DNA of 64,000 nt from DATMQA01 sp035566895 (GCA_035566895.1 DATMQA010000117.1:13145-77144); one strand, 5' to 3'. Positions 8,690 through 18,125 are shown, counted from the stretch's first letter. A program made the numbers and translations. Notes: generated by a model not told the origin, from the sequence alone.

Positions 8690-11600
8690 TTATGGGGCCG
8701 GCGTCGCGTTGATGGGCTGGAGAAGCTGGATTGTCGGTGGCGTTGTATCGTTAGGGTCTGAGGGTGGCGGCGGGTTGGAGGGGGGAGGGTCGTTTGGATC
8801 GTTCGGATCGGAGCCGCGAGCAAACTCCTGGAGGTTGGTCAAGCCGTCGCCGTCGGAATCCAGTGTATATTTTGCCAGATAATCTGAGGAAATCTGGTCG
8901 GGTGACAGAACACAATTGAACGTCTCCAGCTCGTCAAGGATGCCCCTGGCCTGCTGCGTACCCCCATCACTCCCCACTCGAAAGCCGAGAGCGACATTTG
9001 CGGTGGCAAGGACGATACCGCTGCCGGTTGCAACTTGTTGGCCGTTTACGTAAAGGACTGTGTTGGTGACCGAATAGGTGACGGCTACATGGTACCAGTT
9101 ACTAGGGGTCCAGGCTATGCTCTGCGTAAGGTGAACGACGGGCGTGCCGCCATTGGAGGTGCTAAACTGGACCGCGCTGCCGTTCTGGGTCCAGCTCAGG
9201 GTCCACCCCGACAACATCGTCAGGAACGTGCCAGTGCTCGTGGACGCGCTGCCGCTGGTCCAGTTGGGCTTGAACCAGAAACAAATCGTTCCGCAATTTC
9301 TCCTTATGTTTGGAGTGCCGTAGGAATGGTCCCAGGCGGTTGGGTTGTTGAGGTTGGCAAAACCGGGCCAGGTTACGGCGTCATTCTGGAAGGCAGGATA
9401 TTTCAGTTCGATAGCACCAGGGCTGTCGAAGTTTAACCCTTGGCCGAAAGGGGAACGGCTAAAGGCGGCGCTGACGTTGATAGCGCTCGAAGGATCTTGG
9501 TTGCCGTCCCCATCCAGGTTGTAATCGAAAGACCAATATGCGAGGCGTCCTGGAGGTAAGGCGGTGAAAAGGATCTCTTGGCCATAGGTGCCTGTGGCGG
9601 GACAGATGCCAGTGATACCCCAGCCCGGTATGGGGCTTCCGGTGAAGGCCCCGGCGGTAATGACAATCCTGCCGTTCGATAGAGGAACAAAGGAAATCGG
9701 GCCTTGGTTTGTAGTGGCCGAGCTAGGCTGGGTCTGCGGATGCAAAGATCCTCCTTGAGGCGACCACCCGTCGGAGGCCCAAGTGGCAGTTGGTGCGTTT
9801 ATATTCCATGTAACGTTGCCATTACAATACGCGGTTCCCGTCGCCGCCGTGATTGTTCCTGGCAACGCCATTGGTTCGTTTATTACTCCCGGCTCTGGTG
9901 GAGGGGTAAAACTGAACCTAACCCCTGGTAACGAGACGGGTTGATAGGGAGTGCAAGGTGATTGCGGTTGGGGCCCGAGTGCGCGATTTATTTGGCCGGG
10001 CGAGAGGGGGAAGTTAAATGTCTCAAGTTCGTCGAAGGCGCCTCGGGCTTGGTTATTGCCAGTGGCATCGCTGCCGACTCGGAGCCCGCTCGCGGTACGC
10101 TCGTAGGCATTAGGGTAGAAGGCTACACCACTTCCGTTGGTTATAAGTTGGAGGTCAATCCAGAGAGAGCTGTCGGTGGGAGTGTAGGTTAGAACAATCT
10201 GATGCCACTGAGTGGCGACCCAGGAGATGGGTGCAACCAGATTTGTCATCGTGTTGCCCGCTTCGCCGGTGATGAACATGAATTGATTTCCGCCTGGATC
10301 CACGCAGAGAGACCACCAGCCAACTGGATCGGCGGGATTCCAGGACCCTATTTCGATGAGTCTTGCGGCGGAACCGGGACCGGCACCACCCAACGCGGTG
10401 CTGCTCCAGTCCGGACTGAACAGAAATCGGATGCTGCCCTGCTGACAGTTGATGTTAGGAGATCCGTTGGCCTCCGCTTCGCGGTATTGGAGGAGGGCGG
10501 GGTTCGGATTGTCCACAACAACCGCGGCGGTCATAAGGGTAGGGACAGATGAGAGATTGGTGGCGGATGTCGGGGCCTGACCATGATCGCCGAGCCAAGA
10601 GCCTGAATCGTCGAAGGTCCAATGCACCAATTTTACGGCCCACACACTGGTGGGATCGATGGGGTTTGTTCCATTGGCGATTTCCTGGCCATCGGTGCGT
10701 CCGTCATAATCCGTATCGGGGTTGGTTGGGTCCGTCCCAGCTTGGTATTCCTGCATGTTGCTAAGGCCGTCTCCATCCGGATCGGCGTTTGGATCGATGC
10801 CGATTCGGTTGAAGTAGCGGAATTCCCAGGCGTCGGGCAGGCCATTCCCGTCGGAATCGCCAGCGCAAAGGTCGGAATAGCTGCCGGAGAGTGCCCAAGG
10901 ATCAACACCGGAAACGGGCGTGCCCACCGCACACATGGTCACATTATTGAGAGTGAGCCCGTTATCATTTGCCCCGATCCCGTTGCCGCAGATTTCGAAA
11001 GCCGAGTCGGAAACGGATCCGCTACCGCCATCGAAAACTACGCCGCTAGCGGCCCACCGGACCTTGACGCCGCTGACGGAATTGGGCCCCCAATACATCC
11101 AGAGGCCTGTCCCCTGAGGGACGGCAGGCCTGTGCGTGTTGTAGGTTGGGGAGCCATCGGGAAGGGATTCCCCGAAAAGATCATCATCTTTTGTCGTGAC
11201 GATAGAGGGTGAGTCGTAAGTTCCATTGCAGACCACCGTGCCATACATAAGCAGCGAGCTGCCATCCTCCTTGATCACGCAATTTGGTTGGAGGGTCACA
11301 GTGCCCCCAAAGTAGCCCATGTGCACAAAATAGGTGTTTCCTGTGTCGAACGTGTAGTCCCCATTACCTGAAACGGCGATGTAGTCCAGAAGCACACCTG
11401 TGGGATTGTAAGGTACCCTGGCTAGCTTGATGGCCTTGCCGGTAGGCGTCTGCTTTCTGCGAGCTGGCGGCGGCGGCAGCAGCTTGGCCAGAGCCTTCCC
11501 TTTCAGGGTCGCCGGTTTGGCATTACTGGCCTGAGGTAGCGACGAGAGTTGTGTGCGGATCGCTGACCACGGAACAGATTCTATCAGCAGAGATCTCTGG

Positions 11601-12553
11601 TTGACCTCGACCCAGTGTTTCGCGACCGGGATTTTGCCGGGGTCGAGGGCCAGGTTTGGGACCCGAATCTGGGTTGCCGCATTGGGCTGGGCTGGGTTTG
11701 GGGTGGCGGATGAGGAAAAGCCGCACCCCAGCGGAAGCCAGAGGTCGCCGAAATCGAGTGTGTCATCCGTGAGGTCCGGCTCGACCATCGTGGACCGTAG
11801 TACCGGGTCGGTCACAGCTTGAAGGACCTTTGGTGTGCGCGCAGGGGTTGGGGCTCCGATGTACTCGTGCCAGACCTCGAGCCGGGCCGAGTCGGGAGAG
11901 AACCCATCCGGTAGAGAAAGGTTTTGTTCCAGGACGATGTCGCTTTCCAACCCGGCGCGCGTGCACGTGAAGCGGATACTGCCACGCACGGACGCGAACG
12001 CCGACCTGTAAACGATCTGGTTAGGCGGCAGGAGTTCGCCCATTGAGTCGCGCGTGAGCGAGATAAGGCTTCGATTGCCAGTAACGGGGGAATACCAGTA
12101 GAGACCGAGGATATGCGTTTTGAAAACGCGATTGCTGCGGGTTGTGATGCTCACAGCACCGGCCGTGTTAATGTTAGGGTCGAAATGAACCTTCGTCGGC
12201 CCGCGAATCGCGGCGGCGCTCCCGTCTGGCATCAGTTCGATGAGGTCCTTGGACTCGTTGTATTGGCCCGAATCGTCGAGGTAGTTGAGGCCAGCTCCTA
12301 CCTGAACGTAGCGGTGGGTCTTGGTGGTAATGGCCCCGGTCGTGGCGTTGGTAACCTGCTCGGTGGCGAGGTGCTCCGTTGAACATTCATCCCTGGCGCC
12401 GACTTGCCAGAGGAGCGGCTTGATCTGGGGCGTGGATTGCAAGGTGGCGGAACTACCGGGCTGGGCGGTGAGAGGAGACGCCGTGTCCGCGACCTGGGCA
12501 CCGGTGGTGGCCAGAAGGGAGGAAGCGAGGAGTATTGGAAGGAGGTTTTTCAT
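8690..12553 (-). CDS. Secreted LamG-domain protein with thrombospondin type 3-like repeats
   Basis: 1287 residues from the ATG at 12553, chosen because a classical signal peptide follows (MKNLLPILLASSLLATTGAQ); an upstream ATG at 12652 would bury it. After a ~350-residue unassigned region comes a beta-helix-like segment (about 400-580), then Asp-rich calcium-binding repeats (DSDGNGLPDAWE, DPDGDGLSNMQE, DTDYDGRTDGQE). Two LamG/concanavalin-like domains follow, each ending in a DELETFN motif, then another DSDGDGLTNLQE repeat and a proline-rich tail. Located 11 bp upstream of the Rhs gene on the same strand, so almost certainly one operon. It is probably an exported surface or matrix partner of the Rhs protein; the exact role is unknown. 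Confidence 0.88.
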   Translation of the reverse strand: MKNLLPILLASSLLATTGAQVADTASPLTAQPGSSATLQSTPQIKPLLWQVGARDECSTEHLATEQVTNATTGAITTKTHRYVQVGAGLNYLDDSGQYNESKDLIELMPDGSAAAIRGPTKVHFDPNINTAGAVSITTRSNRVFKTHILGLYWYSPVTGNRSLISLTRDSMGELLPPNQIVYRSAFASVRGSIRFTCTRAGLESDIVLEQNLSLPDGFSPDSARLEVWHEYIGAPTPARTPKVLQAVTDPVLRSTMVEPDLTDDTLDFGDLWLPLGCGFSSSATPNPAQPNAATQIRVPNLALDPGKIPVAKHWVEVNQRSLLIESVPWSAIRTQLSSLPQASNAKPATLKGKALAKLLPPPPARRKQTPTGKAIKLARVPYNPTGVLLDYIAVSGNGDYTFDTGNTYFVHMGYFGGTVTLQPNCVIKEDGSSLLMYGTVVCNGTYDSPSIVTTKDDDLFGESLPDGSPTYNTHRPAVPQGTGLWMYWGPNSVSGVKVRWAASGVVFDGGSGSVSDSAFEICGNGIGANDNGLTLNNVTMCAVGTPVSGVDPWALSGSYSDLCAGDSDGNGLPDAWEFRYFNRIGIDPNADPDGDGLSNMQEYQAGTDPTNPDTDYDGRTDGQEIANGTNPIDPTSVWAVKLVHWTFDDSGSWLGDHGQAPTSATNLSSVPTLMTAAVVVDNPNPALLQYREAEANGSPNINCQQGSIRFLFSPDWSSTALGGAGPGSAARLIEIGSWNPADPVGWWSLCVDPGGNQFMFITGEAGNTMTNLVAPISWVATQWHQIVLTYTPTDSSLWIDLQLITNGSGVAFYPNAYERTASGLRVGSDATGNNQARGAFDELETFNFPLSPGQINRALGPQPQSPCTPYQPVSLPGVRFSFTPPPEPGVINEPMALPGTITAATGTAYCNGNVTWNINAPTATWASDGWSPQGGSLHPQTQPSSATTNQGPISFVPLSNGRIVITAGAFTGSPIPGWGITGICPATGTYGQEILFTALPPGRLAYWSFDYNLDGDGNQDPSSAINVSAAFSRSPFGQGLNFDSPGAIELKYPAFQNDAVTWPGFANLNNPTAWDHSYGTPNIRRNCGTICFWFKPNWTSGSASTSTGTFLTMLSGWTLSWTQNGSAVQFSTSNGGTPVVHLTQSIAWTPSNWYHVAVTYSVTNTVLYVNGQQVATGSGIVLATANVALGFRVGSDGGTQQARGILDELETFNCVLSPDQISSDYLAKYTLDSDGDGLTNLQEFARGSDPNDPNDPPPSNPPPPSDPNDTTPPTIQLLQPINATPAP

Positions 12554-12769
12554 AATTGGAAATTGGCGAGTGGTGTGGGCGGCACCCAGGCAATTCAAGA
12601 AGGTCGTCTTGAGCGCAGCCTCGTCGGCGGAAATCCTCGCGTCAGATTTCATAATTCCTTCGACGAGGCGATTTAGCGCTCCATATTCAGCTTCTACAAT
12701 AGTAAAGGATTGTAGATTTCGGACTTTTTATGAGAAGTGAGCTGCGTGAGAATTCGACGAGGGGGCAGA

Positions 12770-13132
12770 TTACTTGGGGGTTATTTTCAGGTGGTGTTTA
12801 ACGAAATGGCAGAGGTGGGAGGCGTCCCAGAAGGATAGTTCTTGAGCCAGCTCTTTGTCGGACTTGCCGGCGCGGCGGCCTTCGGCGAAGAGGCCCAGCC
12901 TGAGGCGGTTGAAATAGGACTGAGGGGTGCGGCCGTAACGACGGCGGAATTGCCGGAGGAATTGGCGTTCGCACAGGCCGCAGCGTTTGGCGATTGGGGC
13001 TATCTTGAAGTGCAAAAGCCTGGCTAGCGCGGCTAACTGAGCGGGATTGGGGAGCGGCGGAGGCGGCGCGCGGCGTGTGGATGGGCGGATTGGGGCCGGG
13101 AGGGCCTCGCAAGGGGTTAGATTAGTGCTCAT
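12770..13132 (-). CDS. Stand-alone AraC-type HTH protein
   Basis: 120 residues. The N-terminal 30 are proline-rich; the rest is a two-helix-turn-helix AraC/XylS DNA-binding domain (RQFLRQFRRRYGRTPQSYF, then DKELAQELSFWDASHLCHF). No ligand-binding domain is present, so it is a short DNA-binding-only regulator. Divergent from the RodZ-like gene; a ~500-bp spacer with a duplicated motif lies between them. It reads toward the LamG-Rhs operon and ends 217 bp before that operon's start, so it might regulate it; this is inference. Target unknown. Confidence 0.75.
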   Translation of the reverse strand: MSTNLTPCEALPAPIRPSTRRAPPPPLPNPAQLAALARLLHFKIAPIAKRCGLCERQFLRQFRRRYGRTPQSYFNRLRLGLFAEGRRAGKSDKELAQELSFWDASHLCHFVKHHLKITPK

Positions 13133-13152
13133 ATAAGCTAATACGGAGAAAA

Positions 13153-13200
13153 ATCAAAAATCTTTCAAAGAAAGTGGTTTGGAGGTCATTTTATTTGGGA
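13153..13200 (+). repeat. Imperfect direct repeat, copy 1
   Basis: Block around AAAATCTTTCAAAGAAAG followed by GGAGGTCATTTTATTTGG. A second version is at 13311-13357. Lies 20 bp upstream of the AraC-type gene start, so it may be its control region. Confidence 0.55.
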
Positions 13201-13310
13201 GGAACAGGGATATTGCCCGGTTTGACCAGAAAGCCGGAATCGGAGGTTGGAGCCGCGGGGGCGCCGGAGCGTGATCGATGCTTACTCATCTATCCTTAAT
13301 TCGTAAGAAA

Positions 13311-13357
13311 ACGGAAAATCTTGCAAAAAAAGTGATTCGGAGGTCATTTTTTTGGAG
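13311..13357 (+). repeat. Imperfect direct repeat, copy 2
   Basis: Block around AAAATCTTGCAAAAAAAG then CGGAGGTCATTTTTTTGG, clearly related to 13153-13200 with about a dozen changes. The copies are 158 bp apart. Confidence 0.55.
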
Positions 13358-13560
13358 GGGATGGGAGATGGAAGCTGGGAAAGGGATGTTTTTGCCCGAA
13401 GATGAGGGAGATGCACGCAGGTTCCAGGCTCTAAGTGATGAAGCTCTCGCTGGCGCTCGAACAAGCGTCCAATAGGCAGGTTGAGTCCGTTTGTGGCAAA
13501 TTTGATGAACGCCCCGGCCCACTGAGGTGGGTTTGATTTGCAGATTACAAAAAAAGCTTA

Positions 13561-13582
13561 TCGGCTATCTCCGCCTAACTCC
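13561..13582 (-). repeat. Dispersed 22-nt repeat (inverted copy of 674-695)
   Basis: Reads TATCTCCGCCTAACTCC on the plus strand, the exact reverse complement of 674-695. It sits 54 bp upstream of the RodZ-like start codon. Confidence 0.65.
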
Positions 13583-13636
13583 ATAGTCGTTCGATCCTTG
13601 CCAATGCCCCGCCCGACGCGCTACAACATTCGAGCG

Positions 13637-14131
13637 ATGTCCACCGTTGCCGAGCAATTGCGCCAGGCCCGTGAGGCCAGGCACCTCAGTGTCCAGGAAG
13701 TGGCCGAGATTATCAAAATCCGCGGCGATCATGTCCGCGCCCTGGAGGAAGGCAATTTCGATGTCTTCTCAGCCCCCGTTTACATCCGCGGTTTCGTGCG
13801 CACCTACTCGACTTTGCTCAAAATGGAGGTGCCCCAGGTGATGGCAGCCCTGGATGCCGAGTTGGGCCAAACCAAGAAATTCGCCGAACCGCCGCCGCTC
13901 TCGGACCATCCCCGCGGCGTGCTGGATTTCATCATGCTCCAGCTCTCGCGAGTGGATTGGCGGCGGTGGGTCCTGGGCCTGGCCGCCGTAGTCATCCTGC
14001 TGATAATCGTGCTGGTCTATGCGGCCTGGTCCCATCATCGCGCCGCGGACCCCCTCAAGGGCCTCAAGCCGGCGGTTTACCAGCCCGCGCAGCGTTCCTC
14101 AGGAGAGACTCTCCCGCTGCCAAAGAAATGA
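13637..14131 (+). CDS. RodZ-like helix-turn-helix membrane protein
   Basis: 164 residues from the ATG at 13637, placed directly before the HTH (MSTVAEQLRQAREARHLS). Residues ~1-70 form an HTH_25 domain with the RodZ-type signature (IIKIRGDHVRALEEGNF, VYIRGFVRTYS). One transmembrane segment lies at about residues 115-137 (VLGLAAVVILLIIVLVYAA), followed by a short exported tail. RodZ proteins link MreB to the envelope; this short version lacks the large periplasmic domain, so its role in cell shape is uncertain. An upstream frame to 13538 adds residues that do not belong to the family. Confidence 0.8.
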   Translation: MSTVAEQLRQAREARHLSVQEVAEIIKIRGDHVRALEEGNFDVFSAPVYIRGFVRTYSTLLKMEVPQVMAALDAELGQTKKFAEPPPLSDHPRGVLDFIMLQLSRVDWRRWVLGLAAVVILLIIVLVYAAWSHHRAADPLKGLKPAVYQPAQRSSGETLPLPKK

Positions 14132-14138
14132 AGAAATG

Positions 14139-14175
14139 AATCGTAATCGTAATCTCTAAAAGGATTACGACGATT
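14139..14175. terminator. Hexamer-repeat hairpin between convergent genes
   Basis: Left arm AATCGTAATCGTAATC (14139-14154), 8-nt loop, right arm GATTACGACGATT (14163-14175), pairing with one 3-nt bulge. It lies between the stops of the convergent RodZ-like gene and pgpA, where a bidirectional terminator is expected, but no T-run follows on either strand. The unit AATCGT is the same hexamer as in the 24-25 kb arrays. Confidence 0.45.
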
Positions 14176-14198
14176 AGGTTGGTCCCCCGTTGGCGAGG

Positions 14199-14825
14199 CT
14201 ATCTCCCGACCAGCATCCTCCCTGCATACAGCACCAGTACCACCGCATTGACGTAACCCGCGGCCAGCACGTCGTCGATGGTAATGCCCCAGCCGCCGGG
14301 TAAATGCTGGCTTTGGCGCGCCGGCCAGGGCTTAAGAATGTCGAAAAACCGAAACGCCGCCACAACTCCCAGGGTGAACGGCCATTTCTCACCGGAAAAG
14401 AAACCCTCGACGCCCGGCTCCGAACCCGTCTGCCACAGCACAATCCCGACCCAGCTAAAAAAACAAAGCGGCACCGCCGCGATCTCATCCAGCACGACCG
14501 AGCCGGGGTCCTTCCGGCCAATCATTTTCTCGGCCACGTCGCATAGCCAAACCGACAGCGCCAGTCCGGCCAGTGTGCCGCCGATCAGGACCCAGAGCTT
14601 TCGGCTGGCCACCAGCAGGCCGAACCACACCACGCCCACCACCGAGCCGAAGGTGCCAGGGGCGAATGGAATTCGTCCGACCCCAAACCCCTGGGCAATC
14701 CAGAGCAAGAACTCCCGCGAGGTTGGCGCTGCCGGCTGGGCCGGGGGGTTCAGGAAGGCTTTGCTCAAGAGGATTAGCGCGAGCGCCACGATTAGAATGA
14801 TTTCTCCCGCACCCATATCCCTCAC
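14199..14825 (-). CDS. pgpA: Phosphatidylglycerophosphatase A
   Basis: 208 residues. Removes the phosphate from phosphatidylglycerol phosphate to give phosphatidylglycerol at the inner membrane. PgpA family motifs are present: PFAPGTFGS, KDPGSVVLDEIAA (conserved acidic residues) and FRFFDILKPWP with GWGITIDDVLAAGY. The GTG at 14825 overlaps the pgsA stop; an ATG at 14816 is the alternative. An extra N-terminal hydrophobic helix (IILIVALALILLS) precedes the conserved domain, longer than in typical PgpA. Directly downstream of pgsA, which makes its substrate, so the two steps are translationally linked. Confidence 0.9.
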   Translation of the reverse strand: MRDMGAGEIILIVALALILLSKAFLNPPAQPAAPTSREFLLWIAQGFGVGRIPFAPGTFGSVVGVVWFGLLVASRKLWVLIGGTLAGLALSVWLCDVAEKMIGRKDPGSVVLDEIAAVPLCFFSWVGIVLWQTGSEPGVEGFFSGEKWPFTLGVVAAFRFFDILKPWPARQSQHLPGGWGITIDDVLAAGYVNAVVLVLYAGRMLVGR

Positions 14826-15415
14826 ATATCATCCAAATACAGCGCGCGATTTTTCCACAGGTAAAGCCAGCCGGATACAAAAGTCAACACCACCGCCACC
14901 CAAAGAGAGATAGGGGTGAACCAGTTGACCCAAGGCTTGCCCCAGACGCTAAACCCAAATACCGCGCGTCCGAACCCGCCCCACTCCCCGGTCGAGGCGT
15001 GTTGAACCAAAATTGAGATAATCGCCACGATCTGCGAAATCGTCTTATGTTTGCCGTAACCTTCCGCCGCCAGCACCACATTCTTCGAGGCCGCCAGCAG
15101 GCGCAACCCGGTAATCGCCAACTCCCGCGCCACTACGATCACCACCATCCACGCCGGCATCCACCCCAGACCCACAAACGCGATGAACGCCGAGCAGACC
15201 ATGATCTTGTCTGCCAACGGGTCCATCAGGATGCCGAAATTCGTGATGAGGTTGCGACGGCGGGCAATCTGGCCGTCGAGGAAATCGCTTACGCCGCCCG
15301 CAATGAAAAGCACCAGGGCAATCGTCTGGTGGAATGGCCCCTGCGAAAACATCACCGCCAGGAACGCCACGGTCAGCAGAAAGCGCGCGAAGGTCAGCTT
15401 GTTGGGGAGATTCAT
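14822..15415 (-). CDS. pgsA: CDP-diacylglycerol--glycerol-3-phosphate 3-phosphatidyltransferase
   Basis: 197 residues, the normal length. Catalyses the committed step to phosphatidylglycerol from CDP-diacylglycerol. The CDP-alcohol phosphotransferase signature D-G-x2-A-R-x8-G-x3-D-x3-D is intact (DGQIARRR then FGILMDPLAD). Several membrane segments are visible. First gene of a two-gene unit with pgpA, overlapping it by 4 nt. Confidence 0.95.
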   Translation of the reverse strand: MNLPNKLTFARFLLTVAFLAVMFSQGPFHQTIALVLFIAGGVSDFLDGQIARRRNLITNFGILMDPLADKIMVCSAFIAFVGLGWMPAWMVVIVVARELAITGLRLLAASKNVVLAAEGYGKHKTISQIVAIISILVQHASTGEWGGFGRAVFGFSVWGKPWVNWFTPISLWVAVVLTFVSGWLYLWKNRALYLDDM

Positions 15416-15563
15416 TTCATTTCCAGGGCGCTCGCATGTTCATTCGCGTTTTTCCTCTTGTACCTTGCGTGCTGCCGCTTGCCAACCCGCAACTTTCAAC
15501 TTATCGTTCGCACCCGAATGAGGCCCGGCTCCTGGCACGAACAAGGACCGGCCATTTAGCGCT

Positions 15564-16811
15564 ATGTCCGAATCCTACATCCAGAACCTGTTTGCCGAAC
15601 GCATCGGCGGCCGGCAGTATGGCAAAAGCCAGGCGATTTATAAGTTCGAAAAAATCAAGCGCGCCAAACGAGCCGCCATGGCGGCCCATCCCGGTGCGGA
15701 AATCCTCGACCTGGGCGTGGGCGAACCCGACGAAATGGCCTTCCCGGAAGTCGTTGGCAAGCTTTGCGAGGAAGCGCGCAAGCCGGAGAACCGCGGCTAT
15801 GCCGATAACGGTGACGCGGCCCTCAAACAGGCGGCGGCCCGGTACCTGGAACGCGTGTGCGGGGTAACCGGGATTAATCCTGAGACCGAAGTGCTCCATT
15901 CCATTGGCAGCAAGGCCGCCCTCTCCATTCTGCCGGCGGCGCTCATTAATCCCGGCGATTATGTGCTAATGACCACCCCGGGTTACCCGGTCTTCGGTAC
16001 CCATGCCAAATACTACGGCGGCCTGGTCCACAACCTGCCGTTAACCGAGCAAAACCGCTTTCTGCCTGACCTCGACTCGGTCCCGACAGAGACAATGAGC
16101 AAAGCCAAAGTGCTGGTGCTGAATTATCCGAACAACCCGACCGGCGCGAGCGCCACACCCGAGTTTTTCGCTAAAGCGGTCACCTTTGCAAAAAAACACA
16201 ACCTTGTGGTGCTCCACGATGCCGCTTATGCCGCGCTGGTCTTCGAGGGCAAACCGCTGAGCTTCCTGGCAATCCCCGGGGCCAAGGAAGTCGGACTCGA
16301 ACTGCACTCGGCCAGTAAAACCTTCAACATGACGGGCTGGCGCTGCGGATTTGTCGCCGGCAACGAATTGCTCGTCAAGGCCTACGGCGACGTCAAGGAC
16401 AACAGCGATTCCGGCCAATTCCTGGCCATCCAACATGCCGCCGCACACGGCTTCGACCATCCGGAGATCACTGAAACCATCGCCGCCAAATATTCCCGCC
16501 GGATGGATGCGCTCGTGACCGTGTTGGCGCAGGCTGGCTTCAAGGCGCGCAAACCGAACGGCTCATTTTTCCTCTATGTCAGAGCGCCTCGAGCCGCGAC
16601 CAACCCGGACGGCAAACGCACCGAGTTCTACACCGCGGAGGAGGTTTCGCAGTGGCTCATCACCGAGAAACTCATCTCGACCGTCCCCTGGGATGATGCC
16701 GGGCCGTATTTACGTTTCAGTGTGACTTTTGTCGCGAAGGACCAGGCGGATGAGAGGCGGATTATGGACGAGATTGGGCGTCGCCTGGGGGAAGTGCGGT
16801 TTGAGTTTTGA
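15564..16811 (+). CDS. dapL: LL-diaminopimelate aminotransferase
   Basis: 415 residues. A PLP-dependent class I/II aminotransferase that converts tetrahydrodipicolinate directly to LL-diaminopimelate, for lysine and peptidoglycan. Features: GVGEPDEMAFP and RGYADNGD near the N-terminus, SKAALSILPAAL, NYPNNPTGA for cofactor binding, and the Schiff-base lysine in SASKTFNMTGWR (about K252). DapL is the route known in Verrucomicrobia and Chlamydiae. No clear ribosome-binding site precedes the ATG. Followed after 12 bp by the M48 peptidase. Confidence 0.93.
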   Translation: MSESYIQNLFAERIGGRQYGKSQAIYKFEKIKRAKRAAMAAHPGAEILDLGVGEPDEMAFPEVVGKLCEEARKPENRGYADNGDAALKQAAARYLERVCGVTGINPETEVLHSIGSKAALSILPAALINPGDYVLMTTPGYPVFGTHAKYYGGLVHNLPLTEQNRFLPDLDSVPTETMSKAKVLVLNYPNNPTGASATPEFFAKAVTFAKKHNLVVLHDAAYAALVFEGKPLSFLAIPGAKEVGLELHSASKTFNMTGWRCGFVAGNELLVKAYGDVKDNSDSGQFLAIQHAAAHGFDHPEITETIAAKYSRRMDALVTVLAQAGFKARKPNGSFFLYVRAPRAATNPDGKRTEFYTAEEVSQWLITEKLISTVPWDDAGPYLRFSVTFVAKDQADERRIMDEIGRRLGEVRFEF

Positions 16812-16823
16812 AGGTGGAAGGTG

Positions 16824-18125
16824 ATGAGCTTATTTGTTCAGATTGTTCTGGCGCTTTTCATTGCCAAGTGGGCCGTGGAGCTTTGGCTTGAGCGGTTGAA
16901 CCGGCGCAATGTGTTGGCCCATGCACAGGCGCTTCCGGAGGCCTTCCGCAGCATCGTCGATGAACCCACGTACGCCAAATCGGTCCGATACACGCTGGCT
17001 AAGGGGTGCCTGCAGCAATTCGAACTGACTTACGATACGGCCGTGTTGCTGGTCGTACTTTTCAGTGGAGTGTTACCCTGGTCATTTCATCTGTTTGCCC
17101 AAAGGTTGGGCCAGTCCGCGTGGGCTATGGCCGGGTTTCTTTTAGCTATCGGGGTCGCCCTGGCACTGATAAGCCTGCCGCTGGAGTGGTATGCCCAATT
17201 CCGTCTGGAGGAACGCTTCGACTTCAATACAACCACCCAAAAACTCTGGTGGAGCGACCGGCTTAAAGGCCTGCTGCTGGCGTTGGTTTTAGGTTATCCC
17301 CTGTTGGCGCTGGTATTGAAACTGGTCGAGTGGACCGGGCATTGGTGGTGGCTATGGGCCTGGGGCGTGCTGCTGGCCTTTCAACTGATCATGGCCGTAC
17401 TCGCGCCGGTGCTTATCCTGCCGCTCTTCAACAAGTTCACTCCTCTGCCCGAAGGCGGCTTGCGCCACCGCCTGCTGAGTCTGGCTGAGCGCACCGACTT
17501 TCGCGCGCGCAGCATCCAGGTGATGGATGGCAGCAAACGCTCGCGCCATTCCAACGCCTTCTTCACCGGGTTCGGCGGCTTTCGCAAAATCGTCCTGTTC
17601 GACACGCTCATTCAGCAGTTGGCCGAGCCGGAACTTGAAGCGGTGCTGGCGCATGAAATCGGCCACTTCAAAAAGAAACACATTCCCAAAATGCTCGCCG
17701 CTTCCACGCTGGCTTCGCTGGCGGGATTCTACCTTCTGTCGTTATTGGCAGGGCAACCCTGGTTCTATCGGAGTTTCGGCTTCGAGCCAGGCATCATCGT
17801 GCCGGCCCTGTTGCTTTTCGGACTGCTGTCGGGCGTGGCGACCTTTTGGTTTTCTCCGCTGGCCCACTGGTGGTCGCGGCGTTACGAATACCAGGCCGAT
17901 GCGTTCGCCGCCGGGGTCATGAAGGAAACGCGCTCCCTCATCGGGGCCTTGCGCAAACTTAATGAAAAGAACCTCAGCAACCTCACCCCACACCCGCTCT
18001 ACAGCGGTTTCTACTATTCGCATCCAACCCTGCTCGAGCGCGAGGAAGCACTGGGCGCAGGCGGGCGTTTCGAAGGGCAGGGTATGGGAGAGGCTTTGAC
18101 ATCGGCTGGATTTCGTCCAGATTGA
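16824..18125 (+). CDS. M48-family (Ste24/CAAX protease-like) membrane metallopeptidase
   Basis: 433 residues. The zinc-binding HEIGH motif is at about residues 277-281 (VLAHEIGHFKKKHIP), with the downstream glutamate in RRYEYQADAFAAGV. Several long hydrophobic segments before and after fit the multi-pass Ste24 fold rather than the smaller HtpX; total length also matches Ste24. A GTG at 16821 lies just before the ATG at 16824; the ATG is preferred, with GGTGGAAG upstream. Probably cleaves membrane proteins or peptides; the substrate is unknown. Likely co-transcribed with dapL. Confidence 0.88.
   Translation: MSLFVQIVLALFIAKWAVELWLERLNRRNVLAHAQALPEAFRSIVDEPTYAKSVRYTLAKGCLQQFELTYDTAVLLVVLFSGVLPWSFHLFAQRLGQSAWAMAGFLLAIGVALALISLPLEWYAQFRLEERFDFNTTTQKLWWSDRLKGLLLALVLGYPLLALVLKLVEWTGHWWWLWAWGVLLAFQLIMAVLAPVLILPLFNKFTPLPEGGLRHRLLSLAERTDFRARSIQVMDGSKRSRHSNAFFTGFGGFRKIVLFDTLIQQLAEPELEAVLAHEIGHFKKKHIPKMLAASTLASLAGFYLLSLLAGQPWFYRSFGFEPGIIVPALLLFGLLSGVATFWFSPLAHWWSRRYEYQADAFAAGVMKETRSLIGALRKLNEKNLSNLTPHPLYSGFYYSHPTLLEREEALGAGGRFEGQGMGEALTSAGFRPD

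Larger units (their letters stand above)
13133..13636. other. Non-coding spacer with duplicated motif
   Basis: About 500 bp between the divergent AraC-type and RodZ-like genes. It holds two degenerate copies of a ~48-nt block and the dispersed 22-nt repeat at 13561-13582. No frame here looks protein-coding. Confidence 0.5.
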
